Source of the DNA: PALSA-894 sp963828625
GTDB lineage: Bacteria; Pseudomonadota; Alphaproteobacteria; Rhizobiales; Xanthobacteraceae
Assembly (NCBI GenBank): GCA_963828625.1
Contig: CAWHEX010000005.1
Span: 248,001 to 312,000 of the forward strand
Length of the DNA: 64,000 nt
Direction of reading: 5' to 3'
Shown here: positions 45,132-53,481 of the stretch, piece by piece
Numbering within the stretch: the stretch's first letter is position 1
Layout: every line of letters begins with the position of its first letter
Position numbers and translations under genes: made by a program
Notes under the pieces: generated by a model
Databases searched by the model: none
What the model was told of the DNA's origin: nothing
What the model saw: the letters and a program-made list of their open reading frames with translations, nothing else

Positions 45132-46136
45132 CTATTTTACGTTGCGGACCAGCTCGAGAATCTTGACCGCGTGCGGCCCAAGCTCCTTGGCAAGCTGATC
45201 CTGGATCGGACCCGCCGCCTTGGCGAAGCCCGACTTGTCGACATTCTCGACGACCTTGACGCCCATCGCCTTCAGCTTGTCGGCCGAATCCGATTCAAGC
45301 TTCAGTCCAAGCGCGGGCTCTTTCTTCGCCACTTCGTCGGCCGCCGCCTGCACCCACTCCTTTTCCTGAGCACTCAGGCTGTTCCAGGTCTTGTCGCTGA
45401 TCCAGATACAATTGTTGTTGGCTTCATGCTCGGTGATCGAGAGGATCGGCGCGACCTCGTAATGCTTGTTCGCCATGTAGACGTTGATGCCGTTCTCCGC
45501 GACGTTGACGACGCCGGTCTGCAGCGAGGTGTAGACCTCACCGAACGGCATGTGCACCGTCTGCGAGCCATAGGCCGGGAAATGCGTGTCCTCGGTCTTG
45601 GTCGCCTGCACGCGGATTTTCTGGCCCTTGATGTCCTCGACCGACTTGATCTCCTTCTTCGAGTACATGTTGCGCATGCCCATGGTGAGCAAGCCCAGCA
45701 CCTGCGCGCCCTGCACGGATTCCTTCACCATGTCGCGGAAGGCTTTCGACACACCCGGATCGGCAAGCGTCTTGGCGAGGTGGTCCTTGTCGCGGAAAAT
45801 GAAGTGCAGCGAGAACACGCCGGCCTGCGGCGCGAGCGTCGAGGCGTTTGCCGTCGACGTGATGACGAAATCGATGTCGCCGGTCCGCAGCTTCTGCAGC
45901 ATCACCGGCTCCTGCCCGAGCTGCGCTCCGGGGAATTGATCGATCGACAGCTTGCCGCCGGAGAGCTCCTTGAGCTTCGCGTCGAAGATGTCGCCCGCGA
46001 TACCGTACGCGGTGGTCTTGGGCTGGTCGTAGCCGAACGTGAACTTGCGCTGGGCGCTGGCGTCGGTCGGCAATGTGAGCGCGGCCGCACCCAATGCGAG
46101 AGCCGCAAGCACACTTCGTCTGTTGGTAATTTTCAT
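45132..46136 (-). CDS. TRAP transporter substrate-binding protein DctP
   Basis: The 334-residue periplasmic receptor has an export signal with twin arginines (NRRSVLAALALGAAALTLP; cleavage near SAQ). It then shows the DctP fold segments FPGAQLGQEPVMLQKLRTGDIDF, the IKGQKIRVQ strand holding the carboxylate-binding arginine, and VNVAENGINVYMANKHYEVA. It delivers an organic acid to the DctQ-DctM permease downstream, 80 bases away. It is divergent from the DSD1-type enzyme gene, so both are likely induced together. Confidence 0.92.
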   Translation of the reverse strand: MKITNRRSVLAALALGAAALTLPTDASAQRKFTFGYDQPKTTAYGIAGDIFDAKLKELSGGKLSIDQFPGAQLGQEPVMLQKLRTGDIDFVITSTANASTLAPQAGVFSLHFIFRDKDHLAKTLADPGVSKAFRDMVKESVQGAQVLGLLTMGMRNMYSKKEIKSVEDIKGQKIRVQATKTEDTHFPAYGSQTVHMPFGEVYTSLQTGVVNVAENGINVYMANKHYEVAPILSITEHEANNNCIWISDKTWNSLSAQEKEWVQAAADEVAKKEPALGLKLESDSADKLKAMGVKVVENVDKSGFAKAAGPIQDQLAKELGPHAVKILELVRNVK

Positions 46137-46267
46137 TCTCGTCCTCCCTGGATTTCCGTCCGTTTGAGCTGCGGCGGATTGTCGCCTAGGCTAACATGTT
46201 TCCGAAGAGGAACAACGAGAAAACGAAGGCGGGCACTCACTCGCCGTTTTCGGGAGACAACAAACGC

Positions 46268-47332
46268 ATGGCCACCACGGTCGCCGATCTGGACACGCCC
46301 GCCGTCGTCATCGACCTCGACATCGTCGAGGCGAACATCAAGCGCGCGCAGGACACGCTGAGCGGCCACGGCCTCAACAACCGGCCGCACATCAAGACGC
46401 ACAAAATTCCCGCGATGGCGAAGCTGCAAATGGCGGCAGGCGCGGTCGGCATCACCTGCCAGAAGCTTGGCGAAGTCGAGGTGATGGCCGACGCGGGCGT
46501 CGCAGACGATATCCTGCTCACCTACAATGTGCTGGGCGAAGCCAAGACCGAGCGGCTGGTGGCGCTGATCCGGCGCCTGAAGCGCATGGCGGTGGTCATC
46601 GACAACGAGGTGGTGGCGCGCGGCCTGTCGGAGGCGGGCAAGCGCCACGGCGTCGACATCCGCTACCTGATCGAATGCGACACCGGCGGAGGGCGCAACG
46701 GCGTGCAGTCGCCGCAGGCCGCGCTCGATTTCGCGAGCCAGACGATGCGCATGCCTAACATGCGGTTCGAGGGCCTGATGACCTACCCGACCGCCAAGCC
46801 CGAGCAGCGGCTGTGGCTTGAACGCGCACTCCAGCTCATGAACGGCGCCGGCATCGCGACGCCGGTCGTCTCCGGCGGCGGCTCGCCCGCGCTGCAAGGC
46901 TGCGGCGATTTTCCGATGCTGACCGAATATCGCGCCGGTACCTACATCTACAACGACGTCATGCAGGTGACGGCCGGCGCCGCCACGTGGGACGATTGCG
47001 CCATGACGGTGCGCGCGACCGTCGTGAGCCGCCCGACCGAGGATCGCGCGGTGTTCGATGCGGGCTCGAAGGTGATGACCTACGAGCAGTACTACGCCAA
47101 GGGCTACGGTCGGGTCGTCGAATATCCGGACGCGCAGGTGACCGGATTTTCCGAGGAGCACGGCATTCTCGATCTGTCGGCGTGCGCGAAGAAGCCGAAG
47201 ATCGGCGAGACCATCAGCGTGATCCCGAACCACTGCTGCGTCGTGACCAACATGATGGACGAGGTTTATGCAGCGCGGAACGGCGTGGTCGAGGCGGTCT
47301 ATCCCGTCGCGGCGCGCGGCAAGGTGCGCTGA
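46268..47332 (+). CDS. DSD1-family PLP-dependent enzyme (D-threonine aldolase / 3-hydroxyaspartate aldolase-like)
   Basis: The 354-residue fold-type III PLP enzyme has the cofactor lysine in RPHIKTHK and the glycine-rich phosphate site VVSGGGSPAL. Near the C-terminus the IPNHCCVVTN segment supplies the His and Cys metal ligands typical of D-threonine aldolase and D-serine dehydratase relatives. They cleave or dehydrate beta-hydroxy-D-amino acids. The ATG at 46268 fits the family start. It is directly followed by the esterase gene. Confidence 0.85.
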   Translation: MATTVADLDTPAVVIDLDIVEANIKRAQDTLSGHGLNNRPHIKTHKIPAMAKLQMAAGAVGITCQKLGEVEVMADAGVADDILLTYNVLGEAKTERLVALIRRLKRMAVVIDNEVVARGLSEAGKRHGVDIRYLIECDTGGGRNGVQSPQAALDFASQTMRMPNMRFEGLMTYPTAKPEQRLWLERALQLMNGAGIATPVVSGGGSPALQGCGDFPMLTEYRAGTYIYNDVMQVTAGAATWDDCAMTVRATVVSRPTEDRAVFDAGSKVMTYEQYYAKGYGRVVEYPDAQVTGFSEEHGILDLSACAKKPKIGETISVIPNHCCVVTNMMDEVYAARNGVVEAVYPVAARGKVR

Positions 47333-48283
47333 ATGCCGATCACTGTCGATCCCGCCCTCTTCGATCCGTCCGCGATTCCCGCCGAAACTTTGGCGCTCAA
47401 CAAGCACATCGTCGCGCGGCTCGAAGCCGAACCGACTGGGCTGACGATCCAGGAAATCCGTGCGCGCCGCCTGCAAGGGTTGGGCGCATTTCCGCTGCCG
47501 CCGAAGTCGGCGCGCGCGACCACCACGACGATCAACGGACCGAGTGGCAAGCTCGACCTGCGCATCATCGCGCCCGAGCAGCCGCGCGGCATCTATTTCC
47601 ATATTCACGGCGGCGGCTGGTCGATCGGCGCGTGCGATCAGCTCGATCCGGTGCTGGAGCGTTTCGCCGACAGTGCCGGCATGGCGTGCGTCTCGGTTGA
47701 ATACCGGCTCGCGCCGGAAAGTCCCTATCCGGCCGGTCCGGACGATTGCGAGGCGGCCGCGCTATGGGTGCTGCGCGAAGGCACGAAACGCTTCGGCACG
47801 ACGAAGCTCGCGATCGGCGGCGAGTCCGCGGGTGCGCATCTTTCCGCCGTGACGCTGCTGCGTCTGCGCGACCGGCACAAGGTCACGCCGTTCTCGGCCG
47901 CGCTGATGAACTACGGCTGCTTCGATCTCAGCATGACGCCGAGCGCGCGGCGCTGGGGTGACGAGAAGCTCGTCCTCAACACCGCGTCGATCGTGGGATT
48001 CGGCAAATGCTTCCTGCCGCCCGGCACGAACACCGCCGATCCCGACGTGTCGCCGCTCCATGCCGGCCTGCGCGGCATGCCGGCAGCGCTGTTCACGGTC
48101 GGCACGCGCGATGCGCTGCTCGACGATTCGCTGTTCATGGCACCGCGCTGGCTCGCGGCCGGGAATATCGCTGAGCTTGCCGTCTATCCGGGCGCCTGCC
48201 ACGGCTTCGTCAGCATCGACTTTCCGCAGCGCGACGAGGCGGTGACGCGAATGGTGCAGTTCCTGAAGCGCTACGCGAACTAG
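47333..48283 (+). CDS. Alpha/beta hydrolase (hormone-sensitive-lipase family esterase)
   Basis: The 316-residue hydrolase has the oxyanion-hole HGGGW motif (FHIHGGGWSIG), the nucleophile elbow GGESAGAHLS, a late acid in the RDALLDDS region and the catalytic His in ACHGFVS. Those are HSL-type esterase marks. Its ATG directly follows the stop of the DSD1-type gene, so the two are coupled. It probably hydrolyses an ester or lactone feeding the same pathway. Confidence 0.88.
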   Translation: MPITVDPALFDPSAIPAETLALNKHIVARLEAEPTGLTIQEIRARRLQGLGAFPLPPKSARATTTTINGPSGKLDLRIIAPEQPRGIYFHIHGGGWSIGACDQLDPVLERFADSAGMACVSVEYRLAPESPYPAGPDDCEAAALWVLREGTKRFGTTKLAIGGESAGAHLSAVTLLRLRDRHKVTPFSAALMNYGCFDLSMTPSARRWGDEKLVLNTASIVGFGKCFLPPGTNTADPDVSPLHAGLRGMPAALFTVGTRDALLDDSLFMAPRWLAAGNIAELAVYPGACHGFVSIDFPQRDEAVTRMVQFLKRYAN

Positions 48284-48741
48284 ATCCTGTCGCTGCCCGG
48301 CGTCTTCTGCACCATGTCGACGAGGCGGCGCCACATCCGCTCGAGCGCGCTCATTGCGCGATCCATCTCCGCATCGCTCGGCAGCGGCACCCTCAGGTTC
48401 AACTCGCGCTGCTTGTCGGACGGCAGGCTTGCGACGCCTCCCGGCAGCGGCAGGCCACGCGCCAGTATGTCCTTCTTCAGCGCGCCGTTCTCGCGCTGCA
48501 GGCGGGCGATCTCGTTCTCCAGTGCCTGACGCTCGTCCGGCACGGAGTTGCAAGCCCAGCCTGTCGCCTGCTTCGCGCAGAGCGAGACCGCGCCGGTGCG
48601 CGTGTCGAGCCGCAGCGTGCCGTCGTTGACGGCCGAGAAGGTGTAGCGGCCGTTTTCGGAATCCGGCGTCGCGTTCTGCGCGAGCGCAGCCGGCGCCAGG
48701 CCGACGATTGTCGCGACCATCAGGACGGAAAAGGTGCGCAT
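48280..48741 (-). CDS. Hypothetical periplasmic protein with coiled coil
   Basis: The 153-residue protein starts with a Sec signal (residues 1-21, cleavage after LAQ), then a small beta-rich part with two cysteines (SLCAKQATGWACNS), a coiled-coil stretch (ALENEIARLQRENGALKKDI) and a helical end. No family is recognised. Its stop overlaps that of the esterase by four bases. It is divergent from the atp operon. Confidence 0.65.
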   Translation of the reverse strand: MRTFSVLMVATIVGLAPAALAQNATPDSENGRYTFSAVNDGTLRLDTRTGAVSLCAKQATGWACNSVPDERQALENEIARLQRENGALKKDILARGLPLPGGVASLPSDKQRELNLRVPLPSDAEMDRAMSALERMWRRLVDMVQKTPGSDRI

Positions 48742-48921
48742 GAGGACACTCCGTGTTCGCGTAAAATCTGGCGTCGTTTTGCGGCGGCGCAATGGCACCC
48801 TTCCGCCGCCCGAAGGCATCCCGCAGTGCACCGAAAAGCCTTGTGAATCGGCCTGCGGCATGGCGGCGCGAATGGCATTTCTTTCAACCGTATCAAACGC
48901 TTAAGCCAATCTCACGGATTC

Positions 48922-48950
48922 TTGACACTGCGGGGGGCCGTCAGTATGGT
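48922..48950 (+). promoter_or_regulatory. Sigma-70-type promoter of the atp F0 operon
   Basis: A perfect -35 box TTGACA (48922-48927) is followed at 17 bases by TATGGT (48945-48950), a good -10. It lies 61 bases before the atpI start and points into the operon. Predicted transcription start is about 48957. Confidence 0.65.
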
Positions 48951-49010
48951 CCGCGCGGCTTTGAGGGCGGCGAAAAGCTCGGTTTTTCCTCGACTTCGCG
49001 GGTGTGGACG

Positions 49011-49397
49011 ATGTCCGACGGCACACGCGGGAGCGAAAATCCGGGCAGGACATCACCCGAGGAAGCCGCCCTCTCCGCGAGGCTCAAGAGTCTCGGTCAA
49101 CGGCTGGACAATGTCAGCGCCAGCCGCGCCGCCGAAACAGGCTCCGCTTCCCGGTCGGCCACCGATCATTCGGGGTTCGCCCGCGGTTTCCGGCTCTCCT
49201 CCGAGCTTGTCGCGGGTGTGCTGGTCGGTGCGGGGCTCGGCTGGCTGATCGACAAGGGTCTTGGCACCTTGCCGTGGGGGATGTTCGTGTTTGCACTGCT
49301 CGGCTTTACGGCCGGTGTGCTGAACGTGATGCGACAGGCGGGCGTGGCACCCGGAGGCGTTCCGGACTCGACCATCCGCAAGGATAAGCGCCCTTAG
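49011..49397 (+). CDS. atpI: ATP synthase subunit I (AtpI)
   Basis: The 128-residue protein has a charged N-terminal half and two membrane helices (SSELVAGVLVGAGLGWLIDK and PWGMFVFALLGFTAGVLNVM). AtpI helps assemble the c-ring and is the first gene of alphaproteobacterial F0 operons. It sits 33 bases before atpB. The ATG at 49011 is the first good start after the predicted promoter. Confidence 0.88.
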   Translation: MSDGTRGSENPGRTSPEEAALSARLKSLGQRLDNVSASRAAETGSASRSATDHSGFARGFRLSSELVAGVLVGAGLGWLIDKGLGTLPWGMFVFALLGFTAGVLNVMRQAGVAPGGVPDSTIRKDKRP

Positions 49398-49430
49398 CGG
49401 CGCATGAAGGCAGAAGAGACCGAAGCCGTC

Positions 49431-50180
49431 ATGGCCGATCCGATCCACCAATTCGAAATTCACAAGATCTTTCCCATCGCCAATATCGGCGGGCACGAGA
49501 TCGCCTTCACCAACTCGTCGCTTTTCATGGTGATCGCGGTCGGGATCATCGGCGCGCTGCTGCTTGGCACGACCTCATCGCGCAGCGTCGTGCCGGGACG
49601 GCTCCAGTCGCTCGCGGAACTCTCCTACGAATTCGTGGCGACGACGATCAGAAGTACCGCCGGCACCGAGGGGATGAAGTTCTTCCCGCTCGTGTTCTCG
49701 CTGTTCATGTTCATCCTGGTGGCGAACCTCGTCGGGCTTATCCCGTACACCTTCACGGTGACGAGCCACATCATCATCACGGTGTCGCTCGCGCTAGTCG
49801 TATTCCTTACCGTCGTCATCTACGGCTTCTGGAAGAACGGCCTGCACTTCTTCAAGCTGTTCGTCCCAAGCGGCATTCCGATCTTCATCCTGCCGCTGGT
49901 CGTGTTCATCGAGGTGTTCTCGTTCTTCCTGCGTCCGATCTCGCACTCGGTGCGCCTGTTCGCCAACATGCTGGCCGGACACATCGCGCTGAAGGTGTTT
50001 GCGAGTTTCATCCCGCTGCTGGCCGGCATCGGCATCCTCGGCTGGTTCGGCGCCGTGCTGCCGTTCGGCATGGTGGTGGCGCTGACCGCGCTCGAACTGC
50101 TCGTTGCGTTCCTCCAGGCCTACGTTTTCACCATCCTCACCTGCATCTACCTCAACGATGCGATCCACGCGGGCCACTGA
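49431..50180 (+). CDS. atpB: F0F1 ATP synthase subunit a (AtpB)
   Basis: Subunit a forms the proton half-channels beside the c-ring. The 249-residue protein begins MADPIHQFEIHKIFPI, has six membrane helices, and carries the essential arginine in PISHSVRLFANMLAGH. The C-terminal helices (LTALELLVAFLQAYVFTILT) are typical. The ATG at 49431 is chosen by family starts; one nine codons upstream is possible. The F1 genes are not in the window, as usual for this class. Confidence 0.96.
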   Translation: MADPIHQFEIHKIFPIANIGGHEIAFTNSSLFMVIAVGIIGALLLGTTSSRSVVPGRLQSLAELSYEFVATTIRSTAGTEGMKFFPLVFSLFMFILVANLVGLIPYTFTVTSHIIITVSLALVVFLTVVIYGFWKNGLHFFKLFVPSGIPIFILPLVVFIEVFSFFLRPISHSVRLFANMLAGHIALKVFASFIPLLAGIGILGWFGAVLPFGMVVALTALELLVAFLQAYVFTILTCIYLNDAIHAGH

Positions 50181-50215
50181 CGGCCGCAACATCTAACCTC
50201 GAAAGGGAGCTTCAA

Positions 50216-50443
50216 ATGGATCCGATCGCCGCAAAGTACATTGGCGCAGGCATTGCCTGCATCGGCATGGGCGGCGCCGGCGTCGGCGTGGGCGCGATCT
50301 TCGGCCACTACCTTGCCGCCGCATTGCGCAATCCGTCGGCCGCGCAGAGCCAGTTCGGCAACCTGATCTTCGGGTTCGCCGTGACGGAAGCGCTCGGCAT
50401 CTTCTCGCTGCTGATCGCGCTGCTGCTGCTGTTCGCGCTCTAA
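50216..50443 (+). CDS. atpE: F0F1 ATP synthase subunit c (AtpE)
   Basis: The 75-residue hairpin protein forms the proton-driven rotor ring. The glycine-rich first helix (GMGGAGVGVGAIFG) and the proton-carrying Glu58 in AVTEALGIFSLL are clear; the absence of extra polar ligands fits H+ rather than Na+ use. An AAAGGGAGC ribosome site precedes the ATG, consistent with high expression. Confidence 0.97.
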   Translation: MDPIAAKYIGAGIACIGMGGAGVGVGAIFGHYLAAALRNPSAAQSQFGNLIFGFAVTEALGIFSLLIALLLLFAL

Positions 50444-50502
50444 GTCACGCGCCTTCTAGGATCATGTGAGGACGGCGCGAGCCGTCCGCGTGAGGGTTGG
50501 CA

Positions 50503-51036
50503 ATGGCCACGAAGTCACACACCGAGGTGCCCGCCGGCGGCAAGCCAGCGTTTCCGCCGTTTGCGAAGGAAACGTTCGCATCGCAGATCGTCTGGCTGGT
50601 CATCACCTTCGTGGCGCTCTACCTCCTGATCTCGCGTATCGCGGTGCCGCGCATCGGCGGCATCATCGAGGAGCGCGCCAAGCGCATCGAAGGCGACTTC
50701 GCGCAGGCGCAGCGTGCCAAGGATGAGTCGGAGGCCGCACTCGCGGCTTACGAAAAGGCGCTCGCCGATGCCCGCAATCGTGCGCAGGCGATCGGCACCG
50801 AGATCCGCGACAAGCTGCACGCGCAGTCCGAGGAGCGCCGCAAGGAGCTCGAAGGCAAGCTCAATGCCCAGCTCGCCGAGGCCGAGAAGTCGATCGCCGC
50901 GACCAAGTCCGCCGCGATGTCGAATGTGCGCGGCATCGCGGTCGATGCCGCGAGCGCGATCGTCGAACGGCTGATCGGGACTGCGCCTGCCGCGCCCGCG
51001 GTCACGGCCGCGGTCGACGAAGCGTTGAAGCGGTAA
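50503..51036 (+). CDS. F0F1 ATP synthase subunit b' (AtpF2/AtpG)
   Basis: The 177-residue peripheral-stalk subunit has one N-terminal membrane helix (IVWLVITFVALYLLISRIAV) and a long right-handed coiled coil rich in Ala, Glu and Lys. Photosynthetic bacteria and most alphaproteobacteria have this diverged b' next to b. It starts at the ATG at 50503 and ends 11 bases before atpF. Confidence 0.92.
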   Translation: MATKSHTEVPAGGKPAFPPFAKETFASQIVWLVITFVALYLLISRIAVPRIGGIIEERAKRIEGDFAQAQRAKDESEAALAAYEKALADARNRAQAIGTEIRDKLHAQSEERRKELEGKLNAQLAEAEKSIAATKSAAMSNVRGIAVDAASAIVERLIGTAPAAPAVTAAVDEALKR

Positions 51037-51047
51037 GGAGACGCGCC

Positions 51048-51530
51048 GTGTTCGAAGCCGAGTTCTGGGTCGCTGTTGCCTTCGTGGTCTTTATCGGCAT
51101 CCTCGTTTACGTCGGTGTGCCGAAGATGCTGGTCGGGGCGCTCGACGACCGTGCAAAGCGCGTCCAGGCCGAACTCGACGAAGCGCGCCGCCTGAAGGAA
51201 GAGGCGCAGAAGCTGCTGGCCGAATACAAGAGCAAGCAGAAGCAGGCCGACGAGGAAGCCGCCGCGATCATCGCGGGCGCCAGGGCCGAGGCCGAGCGGA
51301 TCGCTGCTGAATCCAAAACCAAGATGGAAGAGTTCATCGCGCGCCGCACCAAGCTCGCCGAGACCAAGATCGCGCAGGCCGAAGCTCAGGCCGTCGCCGA
51401 CGTGCGCGCGGCTGCGGCCGAGGCGGCGGTCACGGCAGCGGAGAAAATCCTCACCGACACCGTGAAGGGCAAGGTCGCCGACGATCTCGTGACGCGCGGC
51501 ATCGGCGACGTGAAGGCGAAGCTGAACTGA
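51048..51530 (+). CDS. atpF: F0F1 ATP synthase subunit b (AtpF)
   Basis: The 160-residue stalk subunit has a membrane helix at the start (FWVAVAFVVFIGILVYVGVP) followed by the characteristic DDRAKRVQAELDEARRLKEEAQ and a long coiled coil. It forms a heterodimer with b'. The start is GTG at 51048 behind AAGGAGA. It is the last gene of the F0 operon. Confidence 0.95.
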   Translation: MFEAEFWVAVAFVVFIGILVYVGVPKMLVGALDDRAKRVQAELDEARRLKEEAQKLLAEYKSKQKQADEEAAAIIAGARAEAERIAAESKTKMEEFIARRTKLAETKIAQAEAQAVADVRAAAAEAAVTAAEKILTDTVKGKVADDLVTRGIGDVKAKLN

Positions 51531-51539
51531 TCGCGCTAG

Positions 51540-51809
51540 CTAGGCGGCGTCGCTCGCCGCCTTGAACTCGACGCCGATCTCGCAATCCTGTTTCCAGATG
51601 ACGTGACAGTGCCGCTTCGCGACGCCGCGCATCGCCAGCGCCAGAATGAAGTTTTCCGGCAATTCGACCGGCTGCTCGGTGACAAGGCGCGCGCCCCCGT
51701 CCGACACGTCGAGCACGCGGCAATTGCGGCCCCATGATCCGTCAGGCGCAACGATCTTCGCCCGGTAGCCGAGCGGCCGGCGCACAAATCTCCGGTGATT
51801 GGACTTCAC
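51540..51809 (-). CDS. PilZ-domain protein
   Basis: The 89-residue single-domain protein has the cyclic-di-GMP-binding pattern: an N-terminal RRFVRRPLGYRA segment and DVSDGGARL in the first strands. Such stand-alone PilZ proteins link c-di-GMP levels to motility or surface functions. It is convergent with atpF, ten bases away. Confidence 0.85.
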   Translation of the reverse strand: MKSNHRRFVRRPLGYRAKIVAPDGSWGRNCRVLDVSDGGARLVTEQPVELPENFILALAMRGVAKRHCHVIWKQDCEIGVEFKAASDAA

Positions 51810-51929
51810 GACAGCGCACCATCCAATGGGGCGGCCAGCCTATCGGGCAATCCTTTCGCGGGGGTAACTACAGACACTCGGATTGTGCCGAGGAGAATTC
51901 GCCAAGCAATTCAAGCGGATTGAGCGCGA

Positions 51930-51968
51930 AAAGCCCGCCGCGCGGGCATGCGCGACGGGCTTTGTTTT
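51930..51968 (-). terminator. Rho-independent terminator
   Basis: The eight-base stem AAAGCCCG (51930-51937) pairs with CGGGCTTT (51956-51963); inner bases can pair further (CGCG). On the minus strand the hairpin is followed by TTTTC. It lies just after the stop of the small exported protein gene. Confidence 0.7.
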
Positions 51969-51981
51969 CCAGCACAGAGGG

Positions 51982-52235
51982 TTAGCGGACCTTGTGCTTG
52001 TCCGTCTTGCCCTGCGTTTGGGTCCACGGCTGCGCCGAGACATTGCTTCCCTGCATGGGAGCCATCTCGTCACCGCGGCGGTTGACCGGCGGGCTTGCGG
52101 GCGTCGGACGCACTTGGTTCTGGCGCGGCGTGCTCACGTCACTACCGGCGCCGCTGCCGCCTCCGCTCTGGGCGAGCGCCACGGCCCAACTGCCGCCGAT
52201 GAAAGCGGCTGCGATGACTGCGGTGATTGTCTCAT
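51982..52235 (-). CDS. Small exported AQSGGGSGAG protein, copy 1 (apparent frameshift at codon 2)
   Basis: Behind an AGGAGGCGTTC ribosome site the ATG at 52235 is followed by AGACAATC. One extra base (reading AAG ACA ATC) would give a lysine and then TITAVIAAAFIGGSWAVALA, a signal peptide cleaved before QSGGGSGAGSDV, and a Pro/Gln-rich tail to the stop at 51982. The same start and AQSGGGSGAG core occur in the intact gene at 60424. Without the correction only a GTG at 52182 is available. About 84 residues; function unknown. Confidence 0.5.
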
Positions 52236-52454
52236 GAACGCCTCCTTGGCTGGCCGACGGATAACCCTGTTACCTATCGCTTCCCGGTTCCGGACGCTGT
52301 TCCTCGGCCCCTTCGCGGTTTCATCCTCGATATTGCATCGCGGCGTTGACGGCACACCGCGCGCGGCGTCACGTATTCGCCTTGGTTGCATTTCCACAAT
52401 GCGGCCGGGAACCGGCTCGCGCAATCAACGGCCGGTCCAATCAGGGAGGCGACC

Positions 52455-53436
52455 ATGACCCACAATACGATTTCACTTTCGCGCCGGCGGCTGCTGCAGG
52501 GCGGCGGCGCGATGCTCGCGGCAGGACTTGGCGGCGCTCCGGCTTTCGCCAAGGCGCCGATGCTCGGCACGCAAGCGCCCTACTTCTATCGCTTCAAGCT
52601 TGGCACCGCGGAAGTCACGATCGTCTCCGACGGCGTGCTGCCGCTCGGTGATCCGACCCAGGCGTTCCTCGGTCTCTCGAAGGACGAGATCGGCCGCCAG
52701 CTTTCGAGCAATTTCCTGCCGCTCGAAAATGCAGTGCTGGAGCAGAACGCACTGATCGTGAACTTCGGCGACCGAATGGTGCTGTTCGATACCGGCATGG
52801 GCAGCGCGAAGGATTTCGGCCCGACCACCGGCAAGCTGCTCAACAGCATCAAGCAGGCCGGCATCGATCCGAAGGACATCGACGCCGTGGTGATGAGCCA
52901 CGGCCACATCGATCATCTCGGCGGCAACGTCGGCGACGACGGCAAGAGCAACTTCCCGAATGCGCAGTTCTATATCCAGCAATCAGATCTCGAATACTGG
53001 ACCGACGAGAAGCTCGCGGGCGGACCGCTGAAATCCTTCCTCGCGCAGGCGAAGAAGAACCTGCTGCCGGTGCGCGACCGCGTCGTGTTCATCAAGGACG
53101 GCCAGGAATTCCTGCCCGGCATCACGGCGATCGGCGCGCCCGGCCACACGGTCGGCCACACGATCTTCAACATCCAGTCCGGCGGGAAATCGCTCGCCTA
53201 TATCGGCGACCTGACGCACCACCCGGTGCTGCTGATGGAAAAGCCGCTCACCGAGTTCGCCTACGACACCGACCCGAAGCAGTCGGCGCAATCGCGGGTG
53301 CGGCAGCTCAACCGCGCTTGCCGCCGAGAAGACGCCGATCCTCGCCTATCACTTCGCGTGGCCGGGCGTGGGCCATGTTGCGAAGCAGGGCGATGGCTTC
53401 CGGTACTTCCCGGAGCCGATGAACATGTCGCTGTAG
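52455..53436 (+). CDS. Tat-exported metallo-beta-lactamase-fold hydrolase (apparent frameshift near 53314)
   Basis: The protein of about 326 residues has a twin-arginine signal (LSRRRLLQGGGAMLAAG, cleavage near AFAKA) and the metal-binding SHGHIDHLGG motif (HxHxDH), with further ligands in PGHTVGHT and IGDLTHHP. At 53312-53316 the frame changes; deleting one base restores LAAEKTPILAYHFAWPGVGH to a stop at 53436. Quorum-quenching lactonases and other MBL hydrolases share this layout. AGGGAGGC precedes the ATG. Confidence 0.82.
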
Positions 53437-53456
53437 CTTCGGCCGGCAACCGATGA

Positions 53457-53478
53457 TCCCTCCCCGCGCGGGGAGGGA
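53457..53478. terminator. Perfect 22-base palindrome between convergent genes
   Basis: TCCCTCCCCGC is followed at once by its exact complement, giving an 11-base stem with no loop. It lies between the stops of the MBL-fold gene and gcvPB. There is no T-run, so termination is only likely, not certain. Confidence 0.45.
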
Positions 53479-53481
53479 TAA

